64,000 bases of DNA from Hymenochaete sp. R1. Its lineage: Eukaryota > Basidiomycota > Agaricomycetes > Hymenochaetales > Hymenochaetaceae. Shown piece by piece: positions 52,640 to 64,000 of the stretch (position 1 is the first letter of the stretch; each line of letters opens with the position of its first letter). Both the position numbers and the translations under genes were made by a program. The notes under the pieces were generated by a model. It saw only the letters and a program-made list of their open reading frames with translations, was not told the origin of the DNA and ran no database searches. Where the stretch lies: the NCBI GenBank assembly GCA_019400425.1, contig JAFREE010000003.1, positions 186,001 to 250,000 on the forward strand. Reading direction: 5' to 3'.

Positions 52640-55256
52640 ATGTCCACAGACATCTACCACCCTTCCTACGGTCGCTCGTCCTCCTCGTCCTCGTCATACA
52701 CCCTCCCCCAGATATCCTCCTCAATCTACCAGAGCCCGATCATGCCCCCAACGTCCTCCCTTTCAAATCCTACAAATGCGCATACCACTCACCAGTCGCA
52801 TCTCCAACACCACCAGCATCATCACCATCAACAGCAACAGCAACAACACATTCACTCGGCTCCGACGAGCGGTGACGAGCACGACCAGGACCACGATCAG
52901 GACCCAGATGACCCGGACAGTCCTCCCAAGAGCGCGGACGCCTCCCCGACGGAAGCAAAACCCGCGCAGAAAACTCAGAGCACCTTCCTCACAAAACTCT
53001 ACTCGTATGTCCTTCCTTCCCTTTTTTTTTGTGACGATGCGTCGTTAACATCCCACCCTTTTCTCTCTCTTCAGTTTGCTGGACAAGCCAGAGAACCACC
53101 ACATGATTCGATGGGATCCTGCCGGTGACCATATCATTGTGGAACGGCCTGAACAGCTTGCTCTCCATGTTCTTCCTTCCGTGTATCGTCAGTCTCGTTT
53201 CGCGTCTTTCTCTCGTCAGCTCAATGTAAGTGTACTCGAGCATCGTCAAAGGTGTTGGTTCGCTGATGCGCTCTTGTAGATTTATGGTTTTATGCGGAAG
53301 GTAAACTTGCGGAATGTCGATCCCTCTATAGATGACCCCGATGCGAGCACTTGGTGTACGTCCCCCCTCCCCCCCTCTCCTTACATGCGCATTTTAACCC
53401 AATACTGCTTTCACAGCACACCCTACCCTCAACCGTCACTCTCCTCCGGAAGTTGTCGCCAACTTCAAACGCCGTGTGCCACCTCGCCTTCCCAAGCCGC
53501 GAAAGCGCGCTGAGCAACAAGTGGAATCCTCCCTCCACCCCAACCCGTCTTCCCTCACCCCCTTGGGCAGCTTTGGCACCAGCTCTCTCGGTGCTGCGCG
53601 TCCCGGTTTGGGTCCCATGCCATTGAGCGTGCCATCTTCCCTCAATTCGCCAAATTCACTGGCTAAGACGCGTGCTCGCGGTTTTAGCGCTCCGGGTTCG
53701 TACATCCCTTCTTCAACGAATTCATGGAATGCACCGAACACGACTTCAGGTATCGGAGGCATGAGTGGGATGACTCTCGGTGGCACTGGCGGTATGGGGT
53801 CGAGTGCATACCCGCGCTCGGCTCTTCCTCCACTCACCGTTCCTTCCGATCCTCCAACATCTTCTCTCGGTCATGGTAGCATTTACGGAGGAAGCCATTC
53901 CGCCCATCCAGGTCTACATCCGATCAGCCCGGTGGACGAGCAGCACCACTCATACGCATCTCATCAGACGTCTGGCTCGACGCCATACGGTAGCGCCAGT
54001 TCAGGCAGCGGACCCGGAGGTATGTCGTATGGTTATTCGGATAGTGGTGGATGGGGTGCTTTGAGCAGTCAGTCTGGTATGAACTCCAATGTGAACAACT
54101 CTGGAAGCTTGTCCTCTTTGCTCAACCCTTCGGGCAACTCTTCCTCAGGAACGTCGCAGTACGGTTCGCGCCCGACTCCACCTTCTTACTCCTCGGCTTT
54201 CTCCCATGTCGGCACTTATTCACCTTCCTACGGTACTCACGGACCCAGCGCAGGAGGCAGCCCGGACAGTCGACCCACGACCGGTTACAGCGCGAGTGCG
54301 ACAAGTGCTGGTGCAGCAAGTTCCATGAGCAGTCTTCCATACGAGAGCGAGGAAGGTATGGGCGACTACTCCCGTCCGGGCAGTGCGGGCCACAACAGGA
54401 TTAGCCCAGCGACGTCGAGGCCACAATCGAGCCACAACAAGTATGGCGGCGGAAGCGGTGTATATGGTGGAGGATACGGAGCTAGCAATGGCACGTATGG
54501 AAACCAAAGCGGAAGCCTCGGTATGGGGGTAAGGCGGCCTCGGAGGCATTCTCAGGCCATGAGTCCTTACCCTTCACCATACGAATCGTCGTCCTCCCTC
54601 GACTCGGCTTACCACACCGGAACGGGTGGAAGGCCGTCGACTTCCCCTCAGCCACCCTCTGGAAGCTCTTCCACCCTCCTCGGGGGTGATGGGCATGGCG
54701 TCTCTCGCGTTCGGAGTTTGATGACTCTCCCTGCTGTCGACACATCTGTCGCTTCCCACCACCATTCCACCGGCCAACACCATAACCCGTCCGCGTACAC
54801 CTACTCGCCTGCAGGCGACTTTGCCTACTCTGCGAATGGCCCGCACAGTGCTGGAGGTGTAAGTGACTCACCTCCACCGCCTTCCTTGCAGCAGTCTGGT
54901 ATGAGCTCGCATACCATGTCGAGTGTGGGTCATGGTGACTGGGCGAGGGCTGTGCATCCGGTTGGTGTACGACCGAGCACAAGCGCGAGCAGTTTGAGCA
55001 CGAGTAGTCAGGCGAACACACCTCCTGTTGAGGGCGGTTACGGTGGAGAGGATATAAATCGGTGTAAGTCGTAGCAAGATTGATCCGCAGTATCGAGAAC
55101 GCTTTTGCTAACCATATGATGTGTTGTTTCTTGTTTTTATCCACAGATTCACCTGATTTCGGGATGATGCATTTGGGTAACGGTGCGAGCGCGGCTCATG
55201 CTCAGGCTGGGCATTACGGTGCGCAGAATGGGAAGACCCAACTTGTCGGCGTCTAA
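52640..55256 (+). CDS. HSF-type DNA-binding transcription factor
   Basis: Nuclear regulator with a heat-shock-factor DNA-binding domain. Exons 52640-53004, 53075-53225, 53280-53355, 53417-55063 and 55147-55256 give 782 residues. The N-terminal 110 residues contain Ser runs and a His/Gln-rich tract (nt 52795-52860). The domain, about 112-215, shows STFLTKLYSLLDKPENHHMI, RWDPAGDHIIVERPEQLALH, the recognition-helix block YRQSRFASFSRQLNIYGF, and FKRRVPPRLPKPRKR, a likely nuclear signal. The rest is Gly/Ser/Tyr/Pro-rich and disordered-looking. I see no clear leucine-zipper trimerisation region, so it may belong to the Sfl1/Mga1-like side of the family rather than canonical Hsf1. CT-rich leader sequence precedes the ATG, and an AATAAA lies at 55859. 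Confidence 0.92.
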
Positions 55257-56832
55257 GTATTGCACTCGCGCTTGAGTCGTCTTTTTTTCGCAAATTTGAT
55301 CGACTCTGTCCGCGATGGATCTGTACTTTCGACTGCTCGACGAGATTTAGACGTGGAAGGAAAGCACGCGTACGCTGTCAATCACTCCAACCGAAGCCCG
55401 ACGAAGTCAAGACTCGAATCTGACGATCGTCGCCTTCTAAAATTGATCGACTTCGTTGACCTTTCCTTGCTCCTACCTTTACTGCTTTGGACATTGACTT
55501 CCTTTTGTACCGTGATCCCACTTCGTCCTCCTTTCTCTTCCCTCGCTATGGATACAGACTTGCAAAGTCTACAAAATCACCAAAACTTTGATGCTCGCCA
55601 GAGCGTGAAATCCCCTTAGACTGCTTCTTTCGACCCTGCTTTCTTTTGTTTCACGTTTCGTTCGTTTCGTTGTTCGATGTTTTCCTCAGTGTGTGCGCCC
55701 GCTCGATTTCGACCCTGTTTTCTCGATTTGCTTTCGGACAGTTCTTATTCTCTTTTTTCGTTCGATATCGTGTTTTCTTCCCTTCATTTGCCTTTTTTTT
55801 CGCCTTGTCTTTATTAACATTCTTTCGACGCTCGCCCAACTCCGGAACAACATTTGCGAATAAAAAGTGAAAAAGAAAGACTTGATTTCGTGGCTCTATA
55901 TTTGTTTTCCCTCTGCTCTCTTTTTTCTTCTCTTCCTTCCTTAGATTCAACTCGATCATGAAGACTCGACTCGCCCGGAAGCGCCCCCTTGCGAGCCCAA
56001 ATATGCTTTCTCCCCGACCTACCTCGATTCGCTCAATCCATCGCCATTGTACATACATTCTCGCATCGGCACATACCATCTTATGCATACCCCTCCCCCC
56101 TCAACGTCGTCACGTCGTCGACTTCTCTTTTCCATGCCCCATCTATCCAAGGCACCGACGCAGGGGCCGCGTTCATTCCGAGTCGAGTCAAGCAATCCTT
56201 CATGTTCTAGCTTTCGATTGTATCCCATTTTTACCCCCATCCATTTACCGTGTCTTATAACGCTTCTTTACTTTCTTTTCCACCCTTCGAAGATTCACAG
56301 TTATGCCCTTCAAGTTCATTCTCTTCGACGTGTCTGCTTTATCCTTTTTTTACCCGTTCCATAACTCTCTGCTCGCGTCCATCTGTAAGCCCTCATCGTC
56401 ACTGCCATTCCATTCCAAAGTCTTCTTTCTTTTTCGCGTTTTTTCGAGGTTACACGATCTATCTATCGCTATTTCTTTATTTCCCCGTCGTCGTCGCGTT
56501 GCTCTTTCGCCCGTCCGTCCGTCTTATTCTGACAAACGGCAAACCCTCTCCCCCTTTGCTCTGTTTGCTTTTCTGATTTGATTTGATCTGATCTGTCCCT
56601 CGAACCCGAATCCGCACCCGAACCCGAACCCTACATATGTACATATGTACATAACGCGCACTTTTCACTTTGCATATTCCCCCATACTTTTTTTCGTTTT
56701 TCTTTTTCGTGTTTTCTTTTCTTTTCGTGTTTCGTTTTTCGTATCACCCGCAATATGATCGATCTCGCGATTCTCTTAGAGTGTAACCTTTTGGCCTTTG
56801 GGTGTTTGTGTGAGTCTCCTCGGCCTCAACTT

Positions 56833-56868
56833 CAGCCTCAGCCTCAGCCTCAGCCTCAGCCTCAGCCT
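56833..56868 (+). repeat. Hexanucleotide repeat (CAGCCT)6
   Basis: Six perfect units inside an unsupported plus-strand ORF at 56755-57174, where they would read as Pro-Gln repeats. Confidence 0.85.
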
Positions 56869-59800
56869 CAACATGGGGGGTTGTTGGTTTCGTGTGATGA
56901 GACTGATTATGGTTTACTGTTGATTGTCGATGGTAGGTGCTCGGGATACTTGGACCAGAGCTTAGTACCCAACGTCAGTGCCAGTGCCAATGAACGTCCG
57001 CCACCCGCCCCACCCCTCCTTCGGGGAATCGGAGAGGGAAAGCTTGAGGGAAACGTAAGAAACGTTTGGTCAAGAGACTCAGGACGGGGTCTCAAGCTTG
57101 CGACCCCCGCCGAGTCAAGAGCGTTTCGTGCTTCGTGTTACCGGTGTAGAAAGTCTACTACTAGTACGGGGTAAGGTAAGGTAAGAAAGGGGCGAAGGGG
57201 GGGAGCGGGGGGAAGGTTCTATGTTCCTATATTCAATTTCGGTGACGAAGAACTTGAAGACAGAATCAAAGAATCAAAGAAAAAGTATTCGAATATTCAT
57301 GGAGATTGGATTCAAGTTTTGGGTTTTCCTTTCAAAGTTTGCCCCCTCCGACCTCTGGGGAGGAACTCGTATGAGAACATCCTCCTTCGAAGAATAAAAA
57401 CGAAAACGCCTGTTTTCAACTTGAAGAGACGGGCTCGGAGGGAACTTGGAAGTACAGTACACAGTTCAAGTTTCACTGGCAGTGCAGTACATAGTGCATA
57501 GCAGTGATCCGAGCCATTGATATTAACGGTAACTTTAACTTTGATGATTCTTTTCTGGCTAGCCCGGGCTACAGCCGCTGGAACAGGCTCGGATAGGGTT
57601 CTTCCTGCCTTGTTGCCAGCGAAAGGATTGGAGTATGTAGCTGAACGCCAGCTTTCTGGCTGTTGTCACTGGCACGGACGGGCACAAAGCATTCCTGAGG
57701 GAGGATAAGAAGTGCCAGTGCTAATGAACAGCGAAGAACTCGAAGACACACCTCCGAGTCCCGATCCACTTTTGAGTTGGTCTATGTTCAGAGTTCAGCG
57801 CTGTCAGTAGTACTGGTAGTGAGCACTGGGCAGCCTTCTTCCTTTGAGACGCTCTTGGACAATCAAACCCTTCACTAGTAAACACCAAGTCAGTCACACT
57901 TATCGCCATCCCCCAGGAACACAAACACAAAGGACAAGGGGACTTCCCGATTCCGATTCCGATTCCGAGTCCTGAATTCCAAACCTTATTTTTTCCTTAA
58001 TTTCCTTGGTGCAAGGGGGATGATGACATGACATGAGTGAGAGCCGCTCGGCGCCAGCTCCCATGAGCGTGTATGTACACGTACAATATCGATGTCCAAT
58101 TTGAAGAGTTTGGACTCGGACTCGGACTTGGGGGGTTACGTTGGACGGTATGGTCGGGCGGGAGATGACGCACGATACCTGGAGTAAGACCGTCCCTCTC
58201 CTCCGAGTGACTCTATGCCGCCCGAGGTTTGAATTAGCTTCGATGGAGGTCTGGCTGGTTGATAAAGTCATTAACGCCAGCCCCATCATGATTATCCTCG
58301 GGCTACCCAGTGCCCACGCACACACAACACACGGACAGAGCGGACGGAGGACGGATCTGTTTTTTTTTTGCGTAAAAAAGAACTTGAAAAGTCGTACCAG
58401 GGTGGCAGGGTCCGACACCCGAGTCCGAGTCATCTTGAGGCTTGGTCTGAAATTTCGTCCGTCCTTTCTGAACTGAAATGAAATGAATAGACACAGGGAT
58501 CCAGCACAGACTTGAAGGGAATGGGTAAGAGTCAAAGGCGCATTTTAGATTCGGTTGGTGCACTGGCACACGCATATGCATGTCGGTGGCGCGAAGTGAG
58601 CGCTCGCGCTCGTGCTCTCGAGGGTCCCGCCGTCCCGGGTCCCGTATCTCAGCCTTATCGCCTATATCACGACGGCTCCGAACAACAAACAATACAAAAA
58701 TGGATTCAATGCGAGACACGAATAGGACCTCTGCCGCAGTTCACGTTCACTATCGTTGAAATCTCCGTGATTACTGAATTGGAAAACAAAGACATGGTAA
58801 GCTTAAGCTTAAAGCAACCAAGGGGGGTTAAACAAACAATCAAAAGGCCAAACGGAGTCTAGCGCACCCGCTGCCAGTGGGAGCCCAAAGCCGAACCCCT
58901 GTTTATCTTCTGCGTTGTTTGCTACTGCTGGTTATTCGTATCGTCATAAGCCGACAAGCCCCTATTAATATTGTGATTTGTGTGTAAGTGCATGTGCATG
59001 TGCGGTGTGAGAGATGCGGAAATACGCCTGCAAGTTGCGGAGACAAAGAGACTCGGAGACGGGCGGTCGGGGTGGTTCGTATTTCGTGAGTGGGCTAAGT
59101 CATTTGACATGAGCGAATCGCTTTGGCCGACGCCTCCGCCGAAAAGCAACTGAATGTGTCTTTCGCGTTGGGAATTTGATATTCAAACGCCCCCGGACTT
59201 TGGTATTGGATTATTGGAATCATCTGCATCTGGCATCTGCATTTGCGGAAAAAGGAACCCTGGCGCTGACGAGTACGAGTATTGTATTATCGTTGACTGA
59301 ATTGAAGTCTGGTTGAGGATCCGGGCTTGTGCTGATTGACGTCCGGAGCACGTCTTCTTGCTCCCAACTGAATTGGGAATTGGAATTGAATTTTAGACGC
59401 GCATTCTGTGACCCACTTTCTCTTTTCTACCTTTTTTTTCTTTTTTAAATTACCATTTCCTTCTCCGGCCCTTTCTCATGCTTCTGCTTCTTCGAGGGAG
59501 GCTCTCGTGGCTTTCCGCAGGCTTCCTTCAGGTTCTCCACGGACGCTCATGGCGTCGACGCCTCGATCCTCGGGCTTCGGTCGCTTTCCTTCATACGTCA
59601 ATGACACAACTCGAGGTCCCTATCACGTATCACTGTCCTCATCGTCGATACACGTGTTTCCGGTGGCGCTTTGTGACGTCCACATGACCCCGCCCACATT
59701 GATATTTCACGTTTTTGTCTTGTGGCTGGGAGAAACTTGAATTTGGAAGGAGAAAAAAGGGGCCGGACAAACAAACAGAGCGTCGTCAGATCTCCGTAGA

Positions 59801-61696
59801 TGGCCGATTATGGAAACTGGAAAATGCCTCATTTCGTCACAAGGGACAGGGATTGCTTTTGGAAAAGAGAGTAAGAGTGGGAATGAACAGACGGAACAGA
59901 CATAGACATTATTAAGTAATATTAATGTCTTTTGGGGGCCGTACGCGAAGACCGCCGACGAACAGACACGACACACTGCAGACACCCAAAATTCAATTTT
60001 CCAATCGAAACCTTCTCCTTCCTCCCGCCGCTTCCCGCTTGTCGCTGTGGCTGCGTCTGCGCTCTTTCTTCTCTCGCCAACTCCCATCCCCCATTTCCCG
60101 GTCTCCCCGCTCTTTCGTCCATCCTCTCGCTCACCTAGACGACCGACGGTCCACATGGTCATGGATCATGTTCCTCATCGTCCATGCCTCTAACGTAACA
60201 TCTCATGGAACCAGGCTCGCGACGGATAGCGATAATTACGACTCACTGTGTCGCTCGGCCACCTCTACTTTTTCGCTCAGCCTGTTCAACCTCGCTAACT
60301 TTTTTATTGGGGCACTAGACGGCGTTAGAAGGGCCCTCCTCCGACCGAACTTACTTGCCATTTACTGGCCTCGCCTCCCCCTTTCCTGTCTTTCTTCCGG
60401 CTGGCCGGCGTATATACGACTCAGCAGTTTACTATCAGCGGCCCCAGATACAACAAACAAATGAGCCAATTATGATCGCTGACTGCCCTTTACTCTCATC
60501 TGTTTGTTCGAGTGGCTGTCACGATTGAGTTACCGTGCACCGCGCTTTGCAAATTACATTCCCACCGCCGGTTACGACGATGGACTGACTGATTGACTGA
60601 CTGATTGACCAGTCCGCACTTAGCAGTGCGTCTCTCCGTCGAGTTTCCGCCTATTCTCTCTTGGGCTTTTCTTGAACTTTCCTTAAACTTTCGTCCCTTG
60701 TCCTTGCTTTCCGACGCTCTTCCCAGCCGAACCGCAAGGAAAACCTCCAGGGGGTCGGAGATTGCGTTGAGCGCCCGACTGCACGAAAAAAGCCTTGGAG
60801 TTTTTCCGGTTCGCGTCAGCACGGAGCGCTGTGTCCCGAGCGTCCCTAGTGTCCGCTCGTCCTTCATCGTAATTTAGACGAAAATGAAGGGAAACGGGAA
60901 GACTTAGGGAGACTAACATACACTTCCCGGATCGGAGCGCTGCAGGTTCAATAAAACCAAAGAAAGGAGGGTTCATTCCGCACAGAAAAACAGCTGTCGT
61001 CGATAATTGACTGAACCTTGATCCCTTGCTGTACACTCCTGTGGCTTTCGTTGACTTTGACTTTGTGGCAGGCGCTTGCCGGGTCTTCTGTCTTCTCTCC
61101 CCACCTCCCTCCCCATATGCATCTCTTCTTCTGATGATGATGATGTCGTAAACGCTCGCTTTGCACGTAACGAAGCTCGACCATGAGGGTCGCGAACGGC
61201 ATCTGCTGGGCCCATCAATATCAATATTAATGAAGTCACCACCACCATTCAAGGCGGTGTTGAATTTGGCGAGAGGGACGGTTTTGAGTGTCTGGGGGGT
61301 CCTTTTTTCCTGGCGTGCGTACGACTCCGTCCGTCCCACACATCTTATCTCTGTTTATCCGTTCGTTATCCCGAGCAGCGGTAAGAAGAACGGAGGGGTG
61401 GGTGTTGCCTTTGCTTGGCTGGGACCCACCACCGAGAGTCATTGGTCAATGAATGATATCAATACAAATGACAAGGCACGTCTCTGAATGTATACATAGA
61501 TGCGGCACTCACTGGCACGAAGGGCACAAAGCTCAAACGTTGCGTAGCGTGCTTCCGTCGAGTCCGAGCCCCGATAAAGAAGCGCATCAAAAGCAAAAGA
61601 AGCCTCATACGGCATCAGGCGAAGGTAGCGAAGGCGAGAGAAGTCTGGAAGGGTAAGGCTATTAGCCTCGTCACATCTGCATCTGGACCAATTAAT

Positions 61697-61697
61697 C

Positions 61698-61726
<29 letters not shown>
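61697..61726 (+). repeat. Hexanucleotide repeat (CATTAT)5
   Basis: Five perfect units in the gene-free region. Confidence 0.85.
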
Positions 61727-61728
<2 letters not shown>

Positions 61729-62521
61729 CACTTCCTCTTGTGTGCGACCGCGACCTGTGCTTCATTTACCGCGCGGCACACGAACTGACTCTATTTACGG
61801 GAGTCAAGAAACCTGCGGCGTGGAATGCGTGGCGGAGCAGAAGAGAGGATTTCTTTGAGTTTCCCTCACCAGTGATTCTCGCCCTGTCGCTGTGGAAATG
61901 GGTTTTCTCAACTTTTTCCATGAAAAGGGAAAAGAAATGCTGTGTTATACACGTGACTCTGACGCGTCCGTGCTTGTGTATTATTTGGCTTTATTGATCC
62001 TCTCAACTAGAGCTAGATTGATCTCGGTTTCCCTTCGACAGCTTTCGACGCGGGATGACCACCAACCTCGCTATATACTCACCGTCCTTTGGGCGCAGAG
62101 CTAATTTCACACCGCGCGGAAGCTTTGCTGGTCGTTAAAGTTTGACCTTTCCCCTTTTTTTCTGCTCGTTGATGATTATCTTGCTCAATAACGAGACTCT
62201 TTGCATCCCGGGACAACACGTCGTAGTGTTGCTTCCTTCCCGCATCAGCGAGCGGTTGTACTTGGTTGCGCTCAACGGTGAACACCTCCCCTCGAGCTGA
62301 GTGCAAATGTTTTCAGACGGGAATTGAAGATGTCAACCGACTTCTCTGAGATGAGCGAGCCAGAACCTTGCTTTGGCCCTATATCCCGCCTCGCAACCTA
62401 CTGCCGGGGTAAGTTTTGGTTTGGTCCCACCCCCTTTTACTTACTTTGATTTGGTGCAAAGTCGCCACACTGCGCTAGGGGGATCTATGCGGGGAAAGAA
62501 CAGGTTGCAACGGGACCCTAT

Positions 62522-62530
62522 TATAAAAAG
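62522..62530 (+). promoter_or_regulatory. TATA box of the 62680 gene
   Basis: TATAAAAAG lies 150 bases before the start codon and is a strong TATA match. Confidence 0.5.
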
Positions 62531-62679
62531 CTGCCGGGTGGGGAGTGAAATGCATCCATACGTAGGAAGCATCGAGAGCCCCAACCGTCCAGACCACCAA
62601 CAACGCTTGGTTTCGCCCACATTGAGCGTCTAGCTTCAAGTTCAAGTAGACCTGTACCCATCGATTTACCAAATAAACC

Positions 62680-62994
62680 ATGCCTAGTCCTGAACTTCCC
62701 GAAGATTTTGCCGTCCCGAGTTTCGACTACCCTCCCTTCCTCTTATCTGTCAAAACGGCTCTCAACAAAGGGAAGAAAGCGGCCGCCGACTTTCAAGCAA
62801 ACGATAAGATGTCCTTCGATGATATCAAGGGGGAATTCAGCTTGTTTGCTGAGGCGCTAAAAGAATATCGGGAGGCTCTGAATGGTATTAGTTTGGAAAA
62901 GATTGAGGCGGAGATAACGAGATGTGAAGGAGAGGTGGAGAGGTGCGAGAAAGCTGCGGGGAGTAAGCGTTCCCTTCTCGGTAATCGACCTTGA
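62680..62994 (+). CDS. Unknown 104-residue helical protein
   Basis: A single uninterrupted frame starting after AAACC/ATG and ending in TGA. It opens with an acidic, Pro-rich segment (PSPELPEDFAVPSFDYPPF) and continues as predicted helices with heptad character: FDDIKGEFSLFAEALKEYRE and LEKIEAEITRCEGEVERCEK. There is no signal peptide or membrane span. A good TATA box upstream, an ATG in favourable context and an AATAAA at 63149-63154 support a real, possibly inducible gene. I do not recognise the family. It is convergent with the dehydrogenase gene, 185 bases apart. Confidence 0.6.
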   Translation: MPSPELPEDFAVPSFDYPPFLLSVKTALNKGKKAAADFQANDKMSFDDIKGEFSLFAEALKEYREALNGISLEKIEAEITRCEGEVERCEKAAGSKRSLLGNRP

Positions 62995-63179
62995 GGAATC
63001 ATATTGAACGAGAACCCGTTGTAAAAATCGCTAAGTCTTAAATGCATGTGTAGGTAGAGATTACGCCTCAAAGGCGAGACGGAACAAGCGTAACCTTTAT
63101 CACCGGTTCCCTAGATTGCAACAATTTGCGAGTGTGAACTCTAAGACCAATAAACCTTTCCCAGGTCAACTCCAACTCC

Positions 63180-64000
63180 TCACCAAGGCACCCTTTTACC
63201 TTTAAAATCCCAAACCATTCCCCTGCCCTCTTCTCCCATTTTCTCAACGACCCCGACTAACGCCTCTGCACTCTCCTCCGCATCCAATACACTCGCCTTC
63301 CCCTCCCTCATCTTCTTCTCCGCCCCGCCCAAATACCTTTCACTCAACTCCGTCCTGACCGTCCCAGGATGCACACCAAGCGCGATAGCAGGGAGATTTT
63401 TCATGCGCAGATTGTGGTCGAACGTGCGTATGAGCTGGGCGAGCGCGGCTTTGGAGGCACGGTAGGTGTACCAGCCCCCCGAGTGGTTGTCGGCGATGGA
63501 CCCAACACGAGCGGTGATATGCACCCATTTGGCAAGAGCGGGACTTTGGCTGGTGGATTTGGATGAAGTTAACTTCGACTTCGAGCTTTGTGGCGAGCCA
63601 GTGTAGTGAGGCGCGGCGTTCGCATCCTCGAGAGCAGGATCAGACGCTTCGAACTGGGGCGAACCTACGAGCGAAGGATCCTCCGAGCCCAACGCAGGGT
63701 TACGAGAAGGGGAATAATGCGATAATGGGTAGACGTGAGTGCCCGCTTTGGGCAGGAACGTCTCGAAATGTTTCATGAGGAGCATATGTCCAAACGTGTT
63801 GACTTCGAAGCTTTCTTTGATCTTATCGAGGTCGAATTCGGAGGGCCGTTTCTCGACGTGGAGGATGCCGCCTGTGAAGAACCCTGTGTGGAGGAACGAC
63901 CCACCTTCTCTACTCTCTTCAGTCCCGCCGCTATTTGCAGAATAGAGAGATTCTGCGAGTTTCGATGCAGCGTTCTCGATAGACGAAGGGTTCGTATAGT
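63180..64000 (-). CDS. Short-chain dehydrogenase/reductase, N-terminus outside the window
   Basis: NAD(P)-dependent oxidoreductase of the SDR fold, partial. The frame is open from the window edge to TGA at 63180-63182, with no intron in the visible 273 codons. Family features: VNTFGHMLLMKHF (the conserved N of the SDR core), VHITARVGS (in place of the usual S-S-R-x-G-S, followed by the active-site region), and the catalytic Y-x-x-x-K in YRASKAAL, then VHPGTVRTELSERY. The dinucleotide-binding TGxxxGxG part must lie beyond 64000. A Ser/Pro-rich insertion of about 50 residues sits between the N and the active-site strands, longer than usual. Substrate is unknown; it resembles fungal C-factor-like SDRs. 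Confidence 0.88.
   Translation of the reverse strand, partial: YTNPSSIENAASKLAESLYSANSGGTEESREGGSFLHTGFFTGGILHVEKRPSEFDLDKIKESFEVNTFGHMLLMKHFETFLPKAGTHVYPLSHYSPSRNPALGSEDPSLVGSPQFEASDPALEDANAAPHYTGSPQSSKSKLTSSKSTSQSPALAKWVHITARVGSIADNHSGGWYTYRASKAALAQLIRTFDHNLRMKNLPAIALGVHPGTVRTELSERYLGGAEKKMREGKASVLDAEESAEALVGVVEKMGEEGRGMVWDFKGKRVPW

Larger units (their letters stand above)
55257..62679. other. 7.4-kb gene-free region downstream of the HSF-type gene
   Basis: It starts with the 3' end of the HSF-type gene. A strongly pyrimidine-rich plus-strand stretch (about 55480-56580) resembles an agaricomycete leader but no coding gene follows it. The longest ORFs (218, 211 and 179 codons at 60683, 57900 and 59925) lack domains and look compositional. 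Microsatellites are present. Non-coding transcripts are possible. I see no RNA gene of known type. Confidence 0.5.

Noticed and set aside
57900..58535. 211-codon minus-strand ORF
   Set aside because: Contains compositional Ser/Glu repeats from a GATTCC-type microsatellite; no domain or exon partner.
59925..60464. 179-codon plus-strand ORF
   Set aside because: CT-rich sequence translates to Ser/Leu/Pro; no domain.
60683..61339. 218-codon minus-strand ORF
   Set aside because: No recognisable motif, membrane span or homologous look; it crosses several composition types and has no promoter-like leader.

Overview
This is a fungal nuclear window, almost certainly from an agaricomycete (mushroom-forming basidiomycete). 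The evidence is dense short introns of about 50-65 nt with GT..AG (twice GC..AG) borders, CT-rich leaders before start codons, a NACHT-WD40 NLR-like protein, a fungal NRC-2/FPK-type kinase with the DFD motif, a fungal PEX11 and a TVP38-type protein. No rRNA, tRNA, CRISPR or intact transposon was found. The exon maps below were built by hand; for most genes every splice phase closes, which is the main support for them.

Layout. 186-3191 (-): a 21-exon MFS transporter. 3192-7765: no supportable gene. 7766-8406 (+): a small CsbD-like protein with three internal repeats. 8629-11391 (-) and 11556-13580 (+): two meiotic recombination genes, an Sfr1/Mei5-like protein and the AAA+ ATPase Pch2/TRIP13, read divergently from one 164-bp spacer. 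13865-16042 (-): intronless mitochondrial PPR-like protein. 16459-21858 (-): nine-exon C2-like/NACHT/WD40 protein of 1650 residues. 22825-23538 (+): a decayed, inverted second copy of the Sfr1 C-terminal region. 24020-25060 and 25937-27050 (-): tandem thiol/halide methyltransferase-type genes with the same intron positions. 29100-31021 (+): TVP38/TMEM64 (VTT) membrane protein. 31022-36411: no supportable gene. 36412-37023 (-) and 37249-38755 (+): Tctex-1 dynein light chain and PEX11, divergent. 39531-40071 (-): small mitochondrial-type membrane and coiled-coil protein. 42235-46744 (+): NRC-2/FPK-type kinase with unusually long 3' introns. 52640-55256 (+): HSF-type transcription factor lying between two gene-free stretches of 5.9 and 7.4 kb. 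62680-62994 (+): unknown 104-residue protein. 63180-64000 (-): short-chain dehydrogenase, cut by the window edge.

Functionally the window is mostly unrelated housekeeping genes (peroxisome, dynein, Golgi/ER membrane, mitochondrion, lipid/polarity signalling). The coherent local unit is meiotic: Sfr1 acts with Swi5 to help Rad51/Dmc1, and Pch2 remodels HORMA proteins on meiotic chromosomes. They share a promoter containing an inverted repeat, and a pseudogene of the Sfr1 C-terminus lies about 13 kb away in inverted orientation, beyond the Pch2, PPR and NLR genes. I did not find a clearly unprecedented multi-gene system. The best leads are the meiotic pair with its relic, the micro-exons and GC-AG introns, the long kinase introns and the gene-free regions around the HSF gene.
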